A stretch of DNA of 64,000 nucleotides from Muricea muricata (GCA_963855995.1 OY979717.1:36723497-36787496), one strand, 5' to 3'. Shown: positions 20,990 to 47,950, counted from the first letter of the stretch. Program-made: numbers and translations. Notes: generated from the letters alone by a model not told the origin.

Positions 20990-22700
20990 AATGATATAAT
21001 CTATGCAACGCAAAAATTGAGTTGATAATATATGTTTATTAAGAACTTTCTATCACCCTGAGAGCTCGTGTTAACACGCGCAACTGCCGTTTTTTTGACA
21101 ACGCAAAGCATTCTTTAATTTCTGAGCCCACTTGCTAGAGAGAACAGCTGTTGGAAACCTGGGTTCGGTATAATTATTGCAGTTAAATAGACTCGTAATT
21201 TTTTGCCATACACGCATACATGTTTATACACAGTCGTAGCAAAAAACTGTGGTTTTCGTAAAGGTTCAAACAGACCAGGCGAGATTTGCCAACGCGACCC
21301 ATTTTTTTGGTTTTTAAAAGCAAATAAAACCATCAACGGAAAGAAGTTTGGTTAGACATGTGCACCAAAACGCTTAAATTTCTGAAGTCTTTCCGAAAAT
21401 TGGGGCAAAATAGAAAAGGATTAAAGTTAAAGGACGTTGAAAATAGAAATTCGCGTCGCGATGTTAAATCGTGTCCGGTCTGTCTCGGCCTTAAAGCGTA
21501 AATCACAGTAGGCCTTGACTTCATTTGAGGGCGCGTTACTCGAAAACAATTTAAGAAACAAAAAAAACTGTTATATACGCTGTTTCTGATGGTCAAGTCA
21601 TTTTTGTTGTAATTTTTTAACGTAATGTACGCAATGTCACTAAGTATGGAAGATCATCACCAATCATTCATTTTGTCACCTGTCAGTATTGGACTTTTTT
21701 TGGCTTAGGAACTTTTCTAGTGATCAAATACACCTGCACTATAGCACATCATGTCATATCACATCATGTCAATATTTTTCTCAGATTGGGGTCACGAAAA
21801 CGTTGTCGAGCTCCAGCCCCATTTTTTCCCTATTAGTTCACGGCTATGTATGACCGTCCAATTTCATAAAGTGTTAGAGGTCCCCAAATTGACCTAAGGT
21901 TACTTTAGAATTTTATAGGAACACATATTATACCCATTTTTATGTTCTGCCTATTTAATTTCTTTCAAAATCCAGGCTTTTATTTTAACATAGATTTCAT
22001 ATGTTGAAGTTTCAAAACAGCTAGCTACATAGAACGGTACACCACCCCACAGTTCATGCAAACTCTACTGGATCTTACGACTGAAACGGTTTCTCAATTC
22101 TAGTTTAAAGTGCATATGACACGAAATTTTATATTTTAGAATCATAGAGTACATTGTGCGGTGATTCTCGTGGTGCAATTTATTCTTCAAAAAGATGATG
22201 CCAACGGGACTATTTAAAAGTTTAAATAAGTGAAACGTGATGCAAAAAACTGTCCTACCACTGGGAAAGAAATTGCACTAAAATGACGTCATAATGACGT
22301 TAGTGGTTTTACCCAGAGTTAAATTGAGTCAATGAGCGTAAAATACATCTCATCAATGACGTCGTTTTAATGCAGTTTCGTTCCCAGTCATACGACAGTT
22401 TTCTGCCTCACGGCCACGTATTAAAACAGTCAAATAATTCCCTTGGCATCATGTTTTTAAAAACTAAAATACTCTGCGATAATCACCGCAGAAAGAAATC
22501 TGTAATTCTAAAATATAAAATTTCGTGTCATATGCACTTTACACTTCTCTGATATTTATACCATTCTTGAAATCTCATTCTTGAAGCACATAATTAGTCA
22601 GACAAACTTTGGCTAGGCAAACCGAATTGCTTTAATGGCGGTTCATCTGCATCTAGCTATCTTATACACAATGTATACAAAAGTTGCACAGTAGCACAGA
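20990..22700. repeat. Segmental repeat, unit 3
   Basis: Matches units 1 and 2: GCAAAAATTGAGTTG and ATCACCCTG at 21010-21060, CAAAGCATTCTTTAATTTC and CCCACTTGCTAGAGAG at about 21106-21140, TTTTTTGCCATACACGCAT at 21200, TATGTTCTGCCTATTTAATT at 21941, and ATGGCGGTTCATCTGCATC at 22635. It is interrupted by the foldback at 22108-22539. Confidence 0.7.
22108..22539. mobile_element. Full-length foldback MITE, TA target, AAGTGCATATG end
   Basis: Begins AAGTGCATATGACACGAAAT and ends with its complement, flanked by TA on both sides. The complementarity continues imperfectly almost to the centre (CTGGGAAAGAAATTGCACT against TGCAGTTTCGTTCCCAG). It shares the 11-bp tip with the element at 44795-46553. 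Confidence 0.85.
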
Positions 22701-23118
22701 AGTAAATTGTTTAAATTAAATTATATCACACTTTTAATCACATACAAATAACATGCAGTAAAAATACATAATTTACACGATCTGAATTTACATAGCTTTT
22801 TAGATATTTCTAATAAATTTACAATTTAGGGGCCTAAAATGGAACATTTTAAGTTGTCCGCCACAATTAGATTTAGAGGAAACTACTGTGCTGCATCTCG
22901 ACGACAAATTGTTATCAACAACGCCATGTTTGACTGTTTTTAGCGTCTGCGAGCACCAGTCATTCAGTTGTCAAGAATTACCATATTTTTGCATAAGTAA
23001 AATATACTATGGGCATTCGTAAAAAGAGCTAGTTACTAAACTCTTTGTGATTTGCACGTCTAGACACCCACAACAAACTCACATATCCACAGAAAAAAAT
23101 AAGTGTCGACAGCTATCC

Positions 23119-23388
23119 CAATTTCGTACCCAGAGCCTGTGATCCTCTTGGTCGAGGAACGAAGGACCCTGGCATAATCAATTGATTGCTTTCATTTGAA
23201 TAATCTTTGTATTTTTTGACATAACCAATCAGAATAAAGTTGAGATTAAGTTAATTTGTTTGCTTACTTCCTGCATAAGCACAGTAATGTCTGATCTCCA
23301 CGATTCCTGGGGAAAGCATGCGCAATGGATTATGCTAGAGCCGGTCGTTCACCAACCAAAAAGATCGCACGCTCTGGGTACGAGATTG
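23119..23388. mobile_element. 270-bp MITE just 3' of NOX5-like copy A
   Basis: Ends CAATTTCGTACCCAGAGC and GCTCTGGGTACGAGATTG are inverted, with inner arms imperfect to about 56 bp. It lies 69 bp beyond the oxidase stop codon, so it may fall in the 3' UTR. Confidence 0.75.
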
Positions 23389-23456
23389 CAACTAATCGTG
23401 TCATCTGTAGAAGTCCTAAGTTTTAAATTCTTGTAACGGTGTGAATTATCACGTGA

Positions 23457-36040
<12,584 letters not shown>

Positions 36041-36131
36041 ACTGCCTTTAAAGAATATACGAAATGATAAATTTTAAATCCACTAAAAATGGCAAAAGTG
36101 AAATGTCTAGAAAACCTACTGTAGCTTATAT

Positions 36132-36222
36132 CTTGTATACCGTTGCGTTCCCTCCTTGCTAAAACGAGTTGCAACTATATAATGACCCATTTGTAACCAT
36201 TTTCTCAAATTTTATAGACGAG
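36132..36222 (-). promoter_or_regulatory. Candidate core promoter and 5' UTR of NOX5-like copy A
   Basis: Minus-strand CCTCGTCTATAAAA puts a TATA box at 36216-36210. CAACGGTATACAAG follows at 36145-36132, 92 bp before the ATG. The same two blocks in the same order precede copy B. Confidence 0.55.
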
Positions 36223-39200
36223 GTGGCCACGCCGCATCGACGTCACCAGTGATTGTTTTGCAAACGTGTAGACGGAACGTGATACGTTCACCCTTGCAGT
36301 TTCCTGTATTTCCGCAATTTCAAGAGTCAGTGACGACATTTTCGACAAAAATATGCGTTCGAAAATCCTTTTCTCCCAAACCATTAGATCAAATTAAAAT
36401 CGACTAGAAAACCAAGCCCAAAAATGGTAATACTTCGCTTAATAAAGTTGAACTAGCTGATATCCGACCAAGTTTACCTGAATAATTTTTTGTCGAATGT
36501 GGGATCTGTCGAATGTCTGCATCACAGCCATAATAAACTGTTTATTTATATTTGCTCATCATTTTTATACTCAATATAGAGAAATTAAAACAGAGTAGAT
36601 GAAAGTTACAAATTATAGATAAAAGTTTCTATGAACTATCGAATTATTACCATACTCAGCCAGAGGCACAAATTTTACGTGCATAAATTTTTAAATGCAA
36701 CACGCTGGTTGTAAAAAGACGTGGTACTGAATGGAAAACAGCCTTTTTGTTTCAGTAGTCTGGCATTTTTCACAAAAAATGTATTGTAGGTTGTCATTGG
36801 GAACAAAACAGGAAAACCTGTATAACTCGATTGAGAAAATAGTTCTTTGAAGAGAAGACAACAATTATAAAGAGCGTTTCTTGTCGTGTGACTTAACAAA
36901 CGAGATAATTAACCCCTGTGCTGATTAAACCATTTCTGTCTCGATATTATTGTTTAATGTTTTGACATCCGGTATCAACGGTCAAATATCACGATAATTA
37001 AAAGATATAGCGGCGAGAAAAAAGGCCACTAGCTAACCACCCAAGTTCGGTGGGTGTGCGACTAATATATATACGCATGATCTAAATGTTGCATAACTTC
37101 ACGATTCCAACGTTTTATTGCGTATATAGTCTTAAAACGTAAACTTAGCTGCCCTTATCCATATCTGAATAGCATTTTTGATTGCTTGATATAATATGAC
37201 AAAATATGACAGTAAAATTAAAAAAAACCAGAATAAAACAGCGGAATATTGGCACATTAAAACCAGGATATTAATTATCAACAAAACCAATATGATATTT
37301 CGATTTTATTGCAAGATAATAAACAGGTAGATGATTAAACTTTTAACAATGATGGTAGACTTTGCTCCCAGGGCTAATCATAATGTGTTCATTAGATAAG
37401 TACTCTCCGAATTTAGATTTCTGTACTCCAAGCAAGATTAAGCACTGCTCGCAAATAAGGACAAATATTTACCCATGCGTTCTTGGGCTTCAAGTTACGC
37501 TTTGATAGGAAGACGTTTTGCACGTATTTCCCACATGGAAGTTGGTTTTATCATTCAATTGAAATTCAGCCCTAATTCAACCTTAATTTTGGCAGGTTTC
37601 GATCAAGGCAATTATCCTCTAAGGAACTGAGATGTCGACAGGTTGTCAAAGTCAAATTTGTCAAGTACCTCTCACAGACAAAGCTGTCTATCAGCAAAAT
37701 ACTTAGTGCAGCAACAGTTTACCACGTTAAAACAGCCATAAACCTGTATTACTTCCGCGCGGGTAGAATTGTAGAAAATTTGAAATAAATATCGCGTAAA
37801 CCTGAGAAACAACACGGAAAATAGCGTCTGCTTTTTAAATCAGTTCAGCTCTGAATATTTTACTTTATATTACAAAACTGAACGGACATCACTTAGGTAT
37901 ACGTCTTAAGGGGAGGGTAAAGTGATTTTTGCACGACGATGGATTGGGTAAAAAATTATGGTGTGTGATCTAGATTGCTTCGAAAACAAAGCATATCATC
38001 CTTGTTCAATTTCGCCATCGCGAAGTTGTTAGAAATTTGGAGTCTTGAATCACTAGAAAAGGCACTTCCAGACTCCTGTTGACCCTTATATTTCGCCTTT
38101 CCTGAAGTTTTTGCCCCCAACAGTTGTCGATATTTGTTCGACAAAATCGCCATTTGTAAACTTTGAGGGACCCCCATTATAGTTACGCCCTGTGTAAATG
38201 CTTCTTATACTTGGAAATTTTCAGTTTAATTGCATGGTTGTTTGATGGTATCTTGTGTTTATTTGTTTCAAAGCTATAAATAGTTTGCATGTCACTACCA
38301 CAGACAAATTTTTTCCAGGTGATCATAAGTGCATGTCAAAATTAACCGCGGAATGCCAACATTAATAATAAATGATAACGGATAATAAAAAACTTAACTT
38401 CTTAATATACAGAATCCTCTCAGACCATTCAAAGTGTATTATAACCACGGCATTTAACTGGTTCATGTAGCAAGTTACTTGTCTTTGAAAGCTTTGTACT
38501 TTATTCAATGAATTTTACGATCGTAAAAACATTAGTAAACTGGCTTACCTTGTCAACAGGCAATCTCTGAGTTGTAAGCTATATAGTTGCAGTTGACAAT
38601 ATTAAAACAGCAGTTTTAACATATATGTATATATTAAATTTTCGTGTTTCAGAATCAGCTTCTATACGCGACTCCTGATCAATTGTGCGTAGATAACAGA
38701 TCCTTATAACAACAACAGAATACCGTTTGAATTGTAGGTATCTGTATCAGTGTCTCCTTAAATAGCCTGGAGAAACCTGGGAGGTCGACATGGAGTTTTT
38801 GTGGTATCAGATGCCGACAATGTGTCCTTAGTAGGTGTTGCCTAGCATGTGAGATAAATATACTTCTTCGTGCATAAAAACCGGATATGATCCTTCTCTA
38901 CACCTAATAATTATATTCTACATTATTGTTCTGTTCGTCTTTTTAATGGCTATAAAAAACTTTTTTAATGAGCGTGCATATACAGTAAAAACAGCACGCA
39001 ATGTCACACGTCGCATGCCGGACTTGATGTTTCCAACCTAGCTTTCAGCAGACATATTTTTTTTATTTTCAACGAAGTGTTCGTGGATATCGGGCTGGTT
39101 CCTAACTGCAAATCCAGGTTTGCATTTTTCTGTACCTGCAATTAGTTACACAAGAAAAATAATGATTAGAAAGTACCCCCTGCTTAGCCATATAATGCTT

Positions 39201-40284
39201 GATGTTTACGATCCTGGTTACCAAATACAATTGAATGTACTCAAATGTACTCAAATGTACTTAATGTTTTCAACAAACTTGTGTGCTGTGCAAGCGCGAT
39301 GGCTTTGTGTGAATCATCTAGTGGAGGGTTTGGCAAGCGACGAGGGCGTATAAAACACTCAAAATTACACGCTGGCGAGAATCTATATTTTGTCGACCTT
39401 TATTGACCTCGTAAAATTTACACGCCTTTCTTTGACTAAGTTTACATGATTACACTTATGCGGAATTCATCACACCCCAACGAAACACCGCGTTGCACCA
39501 ACATTAGTTAAACTTTATATTTTCCTCCTATGACGTCATGTGTGGGCAAGTATGTAATAGCAAATTTCATTATAAATACGTGATCTGTTTTGGATAGAGT
39601 TTACTTTTTAACCAAACAGATTTAGAGTGCATAGCAACCAAAAACCCCAACGACAACATCATGCATCAACAGTTATAGAGAACTGTGCTCGTATAATGGT
39701 ACCGTGTATAAGCGGTGCATTTACGAGAATTTGCAATTTACACACTTTTTGAAAAAGTTTCAACAATTGTTTGCACTTATAGATAGGGCCCATGCTTTGT
39801 TTATACGACCGAAACATTTGGCTGTGTCTTGTTAATTGGACACTGCACTTTTAGCATATTATTGTAAAATATCTATAAATTATAAGTGATGCGATAATAT
39901 GTTGTGCTGACGCTGACATTGCGGCATAGTGCAGTTATACCACACAAAAACATACTGGGGAATTTTCACAGTCACCATATAAAACAGAAGCAAATATCCT
40001 TAGTTTATAAAAGTTTAGCGGTTGATATTTTAGATTGTGCGACCCTCAGCCTCACTTCCTGCTCATGCTGGGAGCTCTCAGGTGTAGCACGAAGAGCGGC
40101 ATTGACCGGAACAAAACTCACTTGAACACCATGGCAATGCGACTTCGCAAGTTATAACCTTGTACTCTTATATAGATTGTAGGAATTTTTTATTTTTACC
40201 TGTATTATCTTCCACATCGATCATATTAATGACCGAGAATTTGTCTACATATTATTTTGAAGAGATGGAAGAAGTAATCTTGTA
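36223..40284. other. Intergenic DNA with no recognised gene
   Basis: Several frames of 60-95 codons occur by chance spacing of stops. None has a recognisable family, splice partners or a convincing start. No large repeat was noticed. Confidence 0.45.
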
Positions 40285-40557
40285 CGGTGTGTCCCAGAAA
40301 AAAGGCTACCCTTTGAAATCAAGCAACAGTGTCGAGCGTTCGAATTTAAATGCTTTAGCTCCATAATGAGCCCAAAAATGCGTAATTCTCTGCTACGCAG
40401 GGTTTTTTATACTTACGTAGCAAGTTAATCGAAATTGTTCCGCTAAAATAGCACAGAATGGGCTCCTTTTGCCCGCTTAAGGAATTGAAACATTCGAACT
40501 CGAACGTGCGGCGCTAACGCTTGACATCAAAGGGTAGCCTTTTTTCTGGGAACACTG
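40285..40557. mobile_element. 273-bp TA-target mariner-type MITE
   Basis: Ends CGGTGTGTCCCAGAAAAAAG (left) and, on the other strand, CAGTGTTCCCAGAAAAAAGG. Inner arms GGCTACCCTTTGA..TCAAGC and GCTTGACATCAAAGGGTAGCC, TA on both sides. Confidence 0.85.
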
Positions 40558-43500
40558 TATGTCTTCAATCATTTTCAAAGATGACTAAAGACGTTCATGA
40601 TCATTTAGCTATATTTTTCGGCTTAATATGCTTGTGTCGTTAATCCTTAATGAGCATTCTAAACAATAGGTAAAAAAGACAAACGATTAATTTTATTTCA
40701 CAATGTAAAGAACACAGAAAATAGGCATAGATCATTTGTGTATATTTGTCTTAAATGGTGATCGCATTAATCCTCGGATCACGCACCATTTTCCACCCAC
40801 GCACAGCACATTCGTGCGCCCACGTCCGAGCCGTGCAAGCAAGCATGCTCTGCTACAGAAGTTACATAATGCTTTCGCAAGCTATACTTTCGCATGCATG
40901 AGAAGCTGCACGGCGAAACGTGGGCTCAGTTTTCTTTACATGTTTTTGCTATTTCGACAGGAAGTCTCAACTGAAGTGAAAGACAGTCAGAGAATGCACC
41001 ACTAAAACAACATGCTGCTCCATTTACACTACACTTCGTGTATATGATTCTATTATCAGTCCTCTAAACACTTGTGTATTTTTTTCTAGAGTTATCGCAT
41101 TTTAACCATTTTCCTCCCCAGAATCTTTATCTAACTCGCTCACTCGCAGAAAACTAGGCTTTGGGATTGATGGCCAAAGCGAGAGACTGATTGACTATTC
41201 AGTACAATACCTCATTGCCTGAAATGTACAATTTTTGTATCTGACCTGATATAAATTGCATCTATCGAGGGCACAAAATATTTATTTGCGATTTACTGAT
41301 TTAGTACCCCCTAGAAGCTGTTGATTAGCAGGCATGCGTATTGTAAACTAGTGCAGTGAATGTGTACTTCCGGAATGATTAATCAGTTCAGGAATTAATT
41401 TCAGACAAGGATGGTTTTTAACTGCATGCTTTTTCTCGCACCGGCCCCATTCATAAACGATTGTTATAAGAACTGCTAGAGTGAAATTTAACGTCATGCA
41501 TCATACAACTTGACTCGAGGTCTAGGAAAGCGAAATATTCAACTGTATGCTGTGTTTGAGTAGCGGCAATCCGAGTATGCGGTTTGAATTGTCGGTGCAT
41601 GTCGTGTGGGTGTTTTTTATGAATTCGTAATTTGCCAATCTAGCAACGCAAACATTGTTAAAAGAAAGACAAGTAAATCTAACACTTTTTACCACGCAAA
41701 ATTTCTAAATGATGGGGTGTGCCATGGTAATAAATTCAACAATGATAGTGCGATGTTGCTCGTACAATTTGAGATGACTAGTACTGTCTAGTGATGATTG
41801 AAAATTTTGCCAAATTGGACTAGTATTCGCCCGGCTCGTGAAATTTTTGGCAACATTTTCAAGCATCACTCGTACTATATTGATCCCAAATTTTGCTTTT
41901 CACCGCTGTGTATTCTCATCATTTCAGATATTCGCAATAGGCTATGGAAATATATTTTAACTACAATGGAAAATCAAAATTCTTTCCACTTCAAATAAAG
42001 GTTTTATACAATTTCGTTAATTGATCCTGGATTTTTGGAAGAAGCTTCCATTTTTTGGTTTGAAGCCGCGGAGGTACGTCAAATGAATGAGCAGTTAACG
42101 CTATAAGTTTGTGTCAAAGGATCGATGTATGGTTTTTTTTGTAAATTAAAAGTTTATTTTAAGTTCGAAATTTAGATTCACCAACTTATATTTTACGCCG
42201 TATAAACTGTTACATCTCAATTTGACAGGTCATTATTATATGGTGATTATAAATGTATGAAAGTATGATTTTGCGAAAACACCACAGAAGTAACTTTTAT
42301 ATACCATCGGACTAGTCGAAACTGGAGCTCAGCGAATCGAATATTTAAAAAGAAATCCACGTTGCATGATTTTACATGGGCCTAATTAAATGCATAAATT
42401 ATGCCAAAATATTGTACCACCTATTTTATTGGCCACGTTCTGTGTCTTGAAATAGCTATTAATTTAAATATGGTGTTCAAATACACTATCAAAGGAATAA
42501 AATTTGAAAGTAGTAATAAGGAATATTTCAAAATATAAATACAGCATTTTAATCATGTTCCGTGTCATATATGATTCGGTATGTTTTGGACGAGGAAAAG
42601 TCGCTCGAATGACATGAAGAATCGGCATCAGATTTTAGGATTCGCATCTTATTTCGATGCCGTTCAAACAACGGTTTGTATCTTATTATATACACAGTCA
42701 ATTGAAGATAAGTAAAGCGACTGCCAGTAACAATTGGCTTGTTCTTTTACTTCTTTACTTATTTCCTTTATCTATTATTTCTTTAAACGTACCAAACATG
42801 CAAGCGTCCTTGAAGGGGGGAAAATGGGAGCTGGGAGTTGCCTATTGCTGCGAAATTGAGACCCACTGCACTGGGACTAGGATTCGCTGGCCAAGAAAAT
42901 AATAAAAATGGGAATAGCATTACGATTTGAGGAAGACATCCACAATGACAATAGGATTTGTGCACTTCGACAAAGGGATTTAGTCACAATTTGGACTTGG
43001 AAATGGGAATAGGACACCCTTCCTTCAGGAGCCTGATCTATGTCTCGAGTGCTTTCAACAGGTTTTTTGATCACGTCTCGAAATGGTAATTTACGATGTG
43101 TCTATGTCACCAGTCACCACGCCTACACGACGTCAGAATTTCAATATAAGAATGAATAGTAATTTAGATGTGCTTGAGTCAATGTCAAAATCTCTATTGG
43201 AAATCTAGATTCAGACTTTCAGAAACGAATCATTCTAACGAAATTGCAGCAAATTGTACGACGCCAAGCCTGATATAATTTGAGCTATATTTCTGCTATA
43301 ATTGTTACATAACCCTCAATAATGTAATTATTGGTGTATGCTTATTATATCCAAACACATAATACAATCTGACTCTTGCATGAATAAAGAAATACTTTAG
43401 CGCCCACGAACTTGCGCAAGCATAACTGTTCAGCCAGGACCAATTTTATAAATTCCGATTAGGCAATTTTATCTGATGAGTGCCACATGAGTGGTCTATT

Positions 43501-44794
43501 AGTAATAAAATGCCAAGTTAAACTTATTGAGTTCTGTTTTGTATATTCTAGTATGCTCTGGCCTTCCATTGAGCACTCTGCCAAGTGTTGTTATGCTTTA
43601 CTCAACGTATTATTATATTCATCATAATATATATACATAGTTATATAAATTAATCACTGCAACAGTTTAACTTTTCTACTTTATTGTCTTGACACCCTAT
43701 CTAAAATTTAATTATTATAATTATTCAAACATGTCAGATCCACAAATAGATTGAATTTTGTCGTTGTCTGCTCAGCTATAAATACACGGTATGACGTAAT
43801 TATATGATAAGAACAAAAAAGTGGCATTTTACTAGAATAAGCTTTATAGTGCGACGAAAAGACTAGCACGCCATTTGACGTAATCATGATCTATACAAAA
43901 TAAAGCACGTCATTGGCTGTCGATAATTTTAAAATTGCTGGGATTGGCATGGCCCTGAAATGGCGTCGGCGTGCGTCTGTCCTCTAATAGATCACAGTTC
44001 TCGACTAATGAAAATCCAGAATGAACTCTGATTATTATATAATTCACTATGCATATACATCCCGAGGGGTACATTGTCTTTAACCTATTGATTCAATACA
44101 TTTCCCTAACTGTGGGTTCTGCTGGATCTGTTTTATCAGTTATAACTATATCACAATCAGTAAATAGATCATTGTGGTTTTCTTGTAAGAAGCGTGAATA
44201 AAAATACTTTTGTGTATTACCTCTACTAAAGCAATGCTTTCTTTTGACAGGTTTTATATTTATTTCATCCAAATGGAAATTTATCCGCTGTTTGACCAAG
44301 ATATTGCTTCGCACGTAGTTACATGTCAAAAGATACAACACCCACTTTGAGTCGTAGTCAAAACAATCAATGATGGTTTACATTATACTATTCCACATCA
44401 GCTGTATACCTAAAAGTGTCGATTTGATGAATATTTTGACAGGTCAAGCATCTATATATACTTAATTATCACATTTCTTACATTCTTTCTCTCTTACTAA
44501 TAGTGTTATCTTTGCTTTAATTAACTAAATAATTTTTAAGATCACAACTTGTTCTAAATGCTATGAACTGTTCAGGGGCAAATACCTTACGGGCTTCTAT
44601 ATCTAGATACAAGAAATGCAAATTTTTCTTGATGACCAAACTAGAGTGCTTCAACAAAGCATGGAAAGTTATCGCAAAAGGCACTTCTGCCCTACAAGGC
44701 TTTACTAATGTGTTGTTAATTTTCTGTAAATTTATTCCTTACTTTCCTTACAAGCTCTTTCTCTATAAGCCATGTTGGATATGCCCTATTCTTA
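40558..44794. other. Intergenic DNA with no recognised gene
   Basis: No frame here gives a recognisable protein. A minus-strand 82-codon frame at 44093-44341 and a plus-strand one at 42657-42902 were read and not recognised. Confidence 0.45.
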
Positions 44795-46553
44795 AAGTGC
44801 ATATGTCATAATCACCATTTTTTTTCAAAAATTCACCGTGACGAGACGATTCGAATGAAATATACCATTCTTCGAACAAATAAATACTTCCAGAGATATT
44901 CGGGTTCAAATATGAGCTTTTGAAATCATGGCCGGGAGAAAAGAGGCTGGGTCGAATTGTAACTTTATTGTAACTCGCTTTGTAACGTCATACCGGGAAC
45001 ACGTCTCAATACCGCATATAAAAACAATACAAAAATATAGGCATGTTCGAGGTGAAAAATAGCCAAAAATAATTACTTTTGGGGGATATCTGTTTGTACA
45101 TAAACTTGCACGTTCAAGTCGACTGAAAACCCATCATTGTACCTTGGAAACTGAAGAAATTAGCTCAGATTAAGAGATTTGAGTCCAATGCAACGTTAGC
45201 ATTAGTTAGGCGTCATGTGTCATATAACGTGTCTGTTTACAAAGGAATTCTTCGCTTTGAAGCTGTTAAAGCACATTGGACAAGGTGATATACAGGCATG
45301 AATACACAGAACACAAGGATATTAAATCGCTGACTGAGTAGGCGCATGAAGAGTTAAATGGCGCAAGTATTATAACAATGTTGACTGTGCGTATTTTAAT
45401 GACCACGAACATTTGAGATATATACTTCTGCTAATCGTGTAAACGTTGTCTGGTTGAAATAATTATTTCTCACAAGCTTTTGACTGGCATGCAGTCTGCA
45501 GTCTTCGATGGGTAAATTAAATTTGAAAGCTTGCAACAATGAATTTTTATGTGTTTTATACATTGGATATATTATTTATCACTGTATTTCTCTCTATATA
45601 TAGAAATTTTGAGAGTAGAGTAAATGTCAGCATTTAGATGAGCTTTTTATTTTTCTGTATCGCATACATCATTGTGCAGCTGCCTAATCTAAACTGTAGT
45701 GTTTCTCAATATTTTTTACCTTTAGGTTTAGTTTTATTACTGTATTCGTAAATAAGGTGGTCGTAGAAGCCTAATATGGCCCTACGGTATACTTTTCAAT
45801 CTCTTTCTATACCTCACGCAGTCATAATAATAAAGTATTACATACATAAAAATAACAAGTATTCAGCATCCAATGTGGCAATTTGATAAAGCTTTGCGTC
45901 TATTATCATTTATATGAGCAAGATGATGTGTGCACAAATACTGCAAACAACAAAGAAGTCTTTACAGTAACTACATCAACGAAGAAAACACGAGTGCTCA
46001 CTGTGCTTGTGACTTTTTCACGCGTTTACTCAGCTAGCGATTCAATATTCTTGTGTTCTATGTATTCATGCATGTATATCACCTTGTCCGGTGCTTTTAC
46101 AGCTTCAAAGCGAAGAAGTCCTCTCTAAACAGACGCGTTATGTGACACATGACGCCTGACTCAATGCCAACGTTGCATTTGACTCAATTCTCTAAATTTC
46201 AGCTGTTTCCTTCAGTTTCCAAGATTCAATGATGAGTTTTCAGTCGCCTTGAATGTACAAGCAAATATCCCCCAAAAGTAATCATTTTTGGCTATTTTTT
46301 GCTTCGTATATGACAATATTTTTGTATTGTTTTTATATGCAGTATTGGGACGTGTTCCCGGTTTGACGTCACAGAGCTAATTCGACCCAGCCTCTTTTCT
46401 CTCGGCCATAATTTCAAAAACCTATTTTTTGGCGTGTTTGAAGCCGAATATCTCTGGAAGTATTCATCCGTTCGAAGAATGGTATACAGCATTCGAATCG
46501 TGTTGTTATGGCGGGTTTTTGGAAAAAGAATGGCGATTATGCCATATGCACTT
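44795..46553. mobile_element. 1.76-kb DNA transposon with ~450-bp terminal inverted repeats
   Basis: Starts AAGTGCATATGTCATAATC and ends with the complement, TA on both sides. Imperfect arms run to about 45250 on the left and 46130 on the right. Shared blocks include CCCAAAAGTAATTATTTTTGG-type and GACACATGACGCC sequence. The central 900 bp has no recognised transposase. It shares its 11-bp tip with the MITE at 22108-22539. Confidence 0.82.
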
Positions 46554-46673
46554 TAAGCCAACTAGATAGTCCGGCAGATAGAGGCCGACATACTTACCAT
46601 ATCGAGGGGCAATTCCATTTTAATTTTATCTTGCTCATTTAAGGTTAGTAAGTAGATTTCTGAATGTTGGCGT

Positions 46674-47122
46674 GTTGAAATTTCTTGTGGGCTCTTGGTT
46701 AATATTACTACAAAACTGTATTACTGTCAAATGCGATATTTCAAGTTTAGTTTTAGAAAAAATAACTTGGATCATCAGAAAGCTCGTAAAAATACTACGT
46801 ATAAGACATTTAAATAGTCACCTTCATTTTTTTAGCTCTTGGGGAGTTATGGGTCTTTGAAATCATATTTTTATACTACTGCTCAGGATTTTTGTGAAAT
46901 TTTAGCATTTTTTCGTAGTTTGAAGGATCAATAACTTGAAAACCGCTTGAAAAATAAGTGTGACCATTTAAATGCATTACATCTAGTTTTTTTATGAGCT
47001 TTCTGACGATGTTAGTCATTTTTCCTAAAACTGAATTTGAAAAATCACCTTTTTGACGGTAATACAGTTTTATAGTAATATCGATGAAAAACGTGTTGAC
47101 AAGAGCCTACAAGAAATTTTAA
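46674..47122. mobile_element. Foldback element with ~200-bp arms
   Basis: AAATTTCTTGTGGGCTCTTG at the left is inverted at 47099-47120, and AAAACTGTATTAC, TCAGAAAGCTC and CATTTAAATRGTCAC recur inverted in order towards the centre. Confidence 0.75.
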
Positions 47123-47227
47123 CCTGGCCGACAGGCAGAAATATATTTGCAAACGTTAAAGGAACAAGGTAAAACCAAAATAAAATTGCTCCTCGATATG
47201 GTCAGCATATGGGCCACTAGCTGTCGG

Positions 47228-47406
47228 ATTAGTATAGGAAATTACAATATACGGTTCGAGAAGTATTAATGAAAAATCGCACGCGTGATTGGCGAAATGT
47301 TTATAATACCGCGAGTGCGTAGCACGAGCGGTATTATAAATATTTCGCCAAACACAAGTGAGATTTTTCATTAATACTTCGAGAACAAGTGTAATTTCCT
47401 ATTAAT
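47228..47406. mobile_element. Foldback element, ~85-bp arms
   Basis: ATTAGTATAGGAAATTACA against TGTAATTTCCTATTAATAT, with inner arms GAAGTATTAATGAAAAATC and TTTATAATACCGC and their complements. Confidence 0.8.
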
Positions 47407-47881
47407 ATAACTGTTTTTGTGAATGAAGTGCTGTCGACGATATGTTTCGCAAACTTTCGCAATAAATACTTTCAGGTTTGCCATTTTCTCTTCAAAGAAA
47501 CCTTTTCTAACACGAGTATTCCATCCATCGAAAGTTTTTTAACCACCTTGTGAACATTTTTGTAAAAAAACTGCTGATTTTTTGAATATTTCAAAATAAA
47601 AATACAAAAATGTTGACAAATTTTATCACAAAAACATTTTACTACATGACGTATAGCTCGTTTCCGTGCTGATTAATTTTTAATCGGCACAATGTGCCGA
47701 TTAAGGATTAATCGGCACACTTTTTAACCAATCAGAATCGAGTAAACTAAAAAAATGATATTAAGAAGGGTAGTGCCTGTTGTTGATGTGCTATTTCAAC
47801 AACGTGCGTTGAAGAGTTTGATCACGGTATCAAAAAACGAGAAAGCAATGAATTGTCGAGAGGGGCAAAGCCCCTAGAGCG

Positions 47882-47943
47882 GCATTTCGAACTCGCTTCT
47901 TCGGGTTTCTAGACCTCCGCTCTACCAATTTAGCTCTCGAGTC
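47882..47943 (-). tRNA. tRNA-like sequence, left member of an inverted pair
   Basis: On the minus strand it reads AGCTAAATTGGTAGAGC (A box and D arm), then GGTCTAGAAACCCGAAG and GCGAGTTCGAA (B box). A proper acceptor stem is absent. It is near-identical to the plus-strand copy that follows. Confidence 0.4.
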
Positions 47944-47950
47944 TATCAGT

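Noticed and set aside
37956-38177. 73-codon minus-strand frame starting MGVPQSLQMAIL
   Set aside because: No family recognised, no splice partners, within chance length for this base composition.
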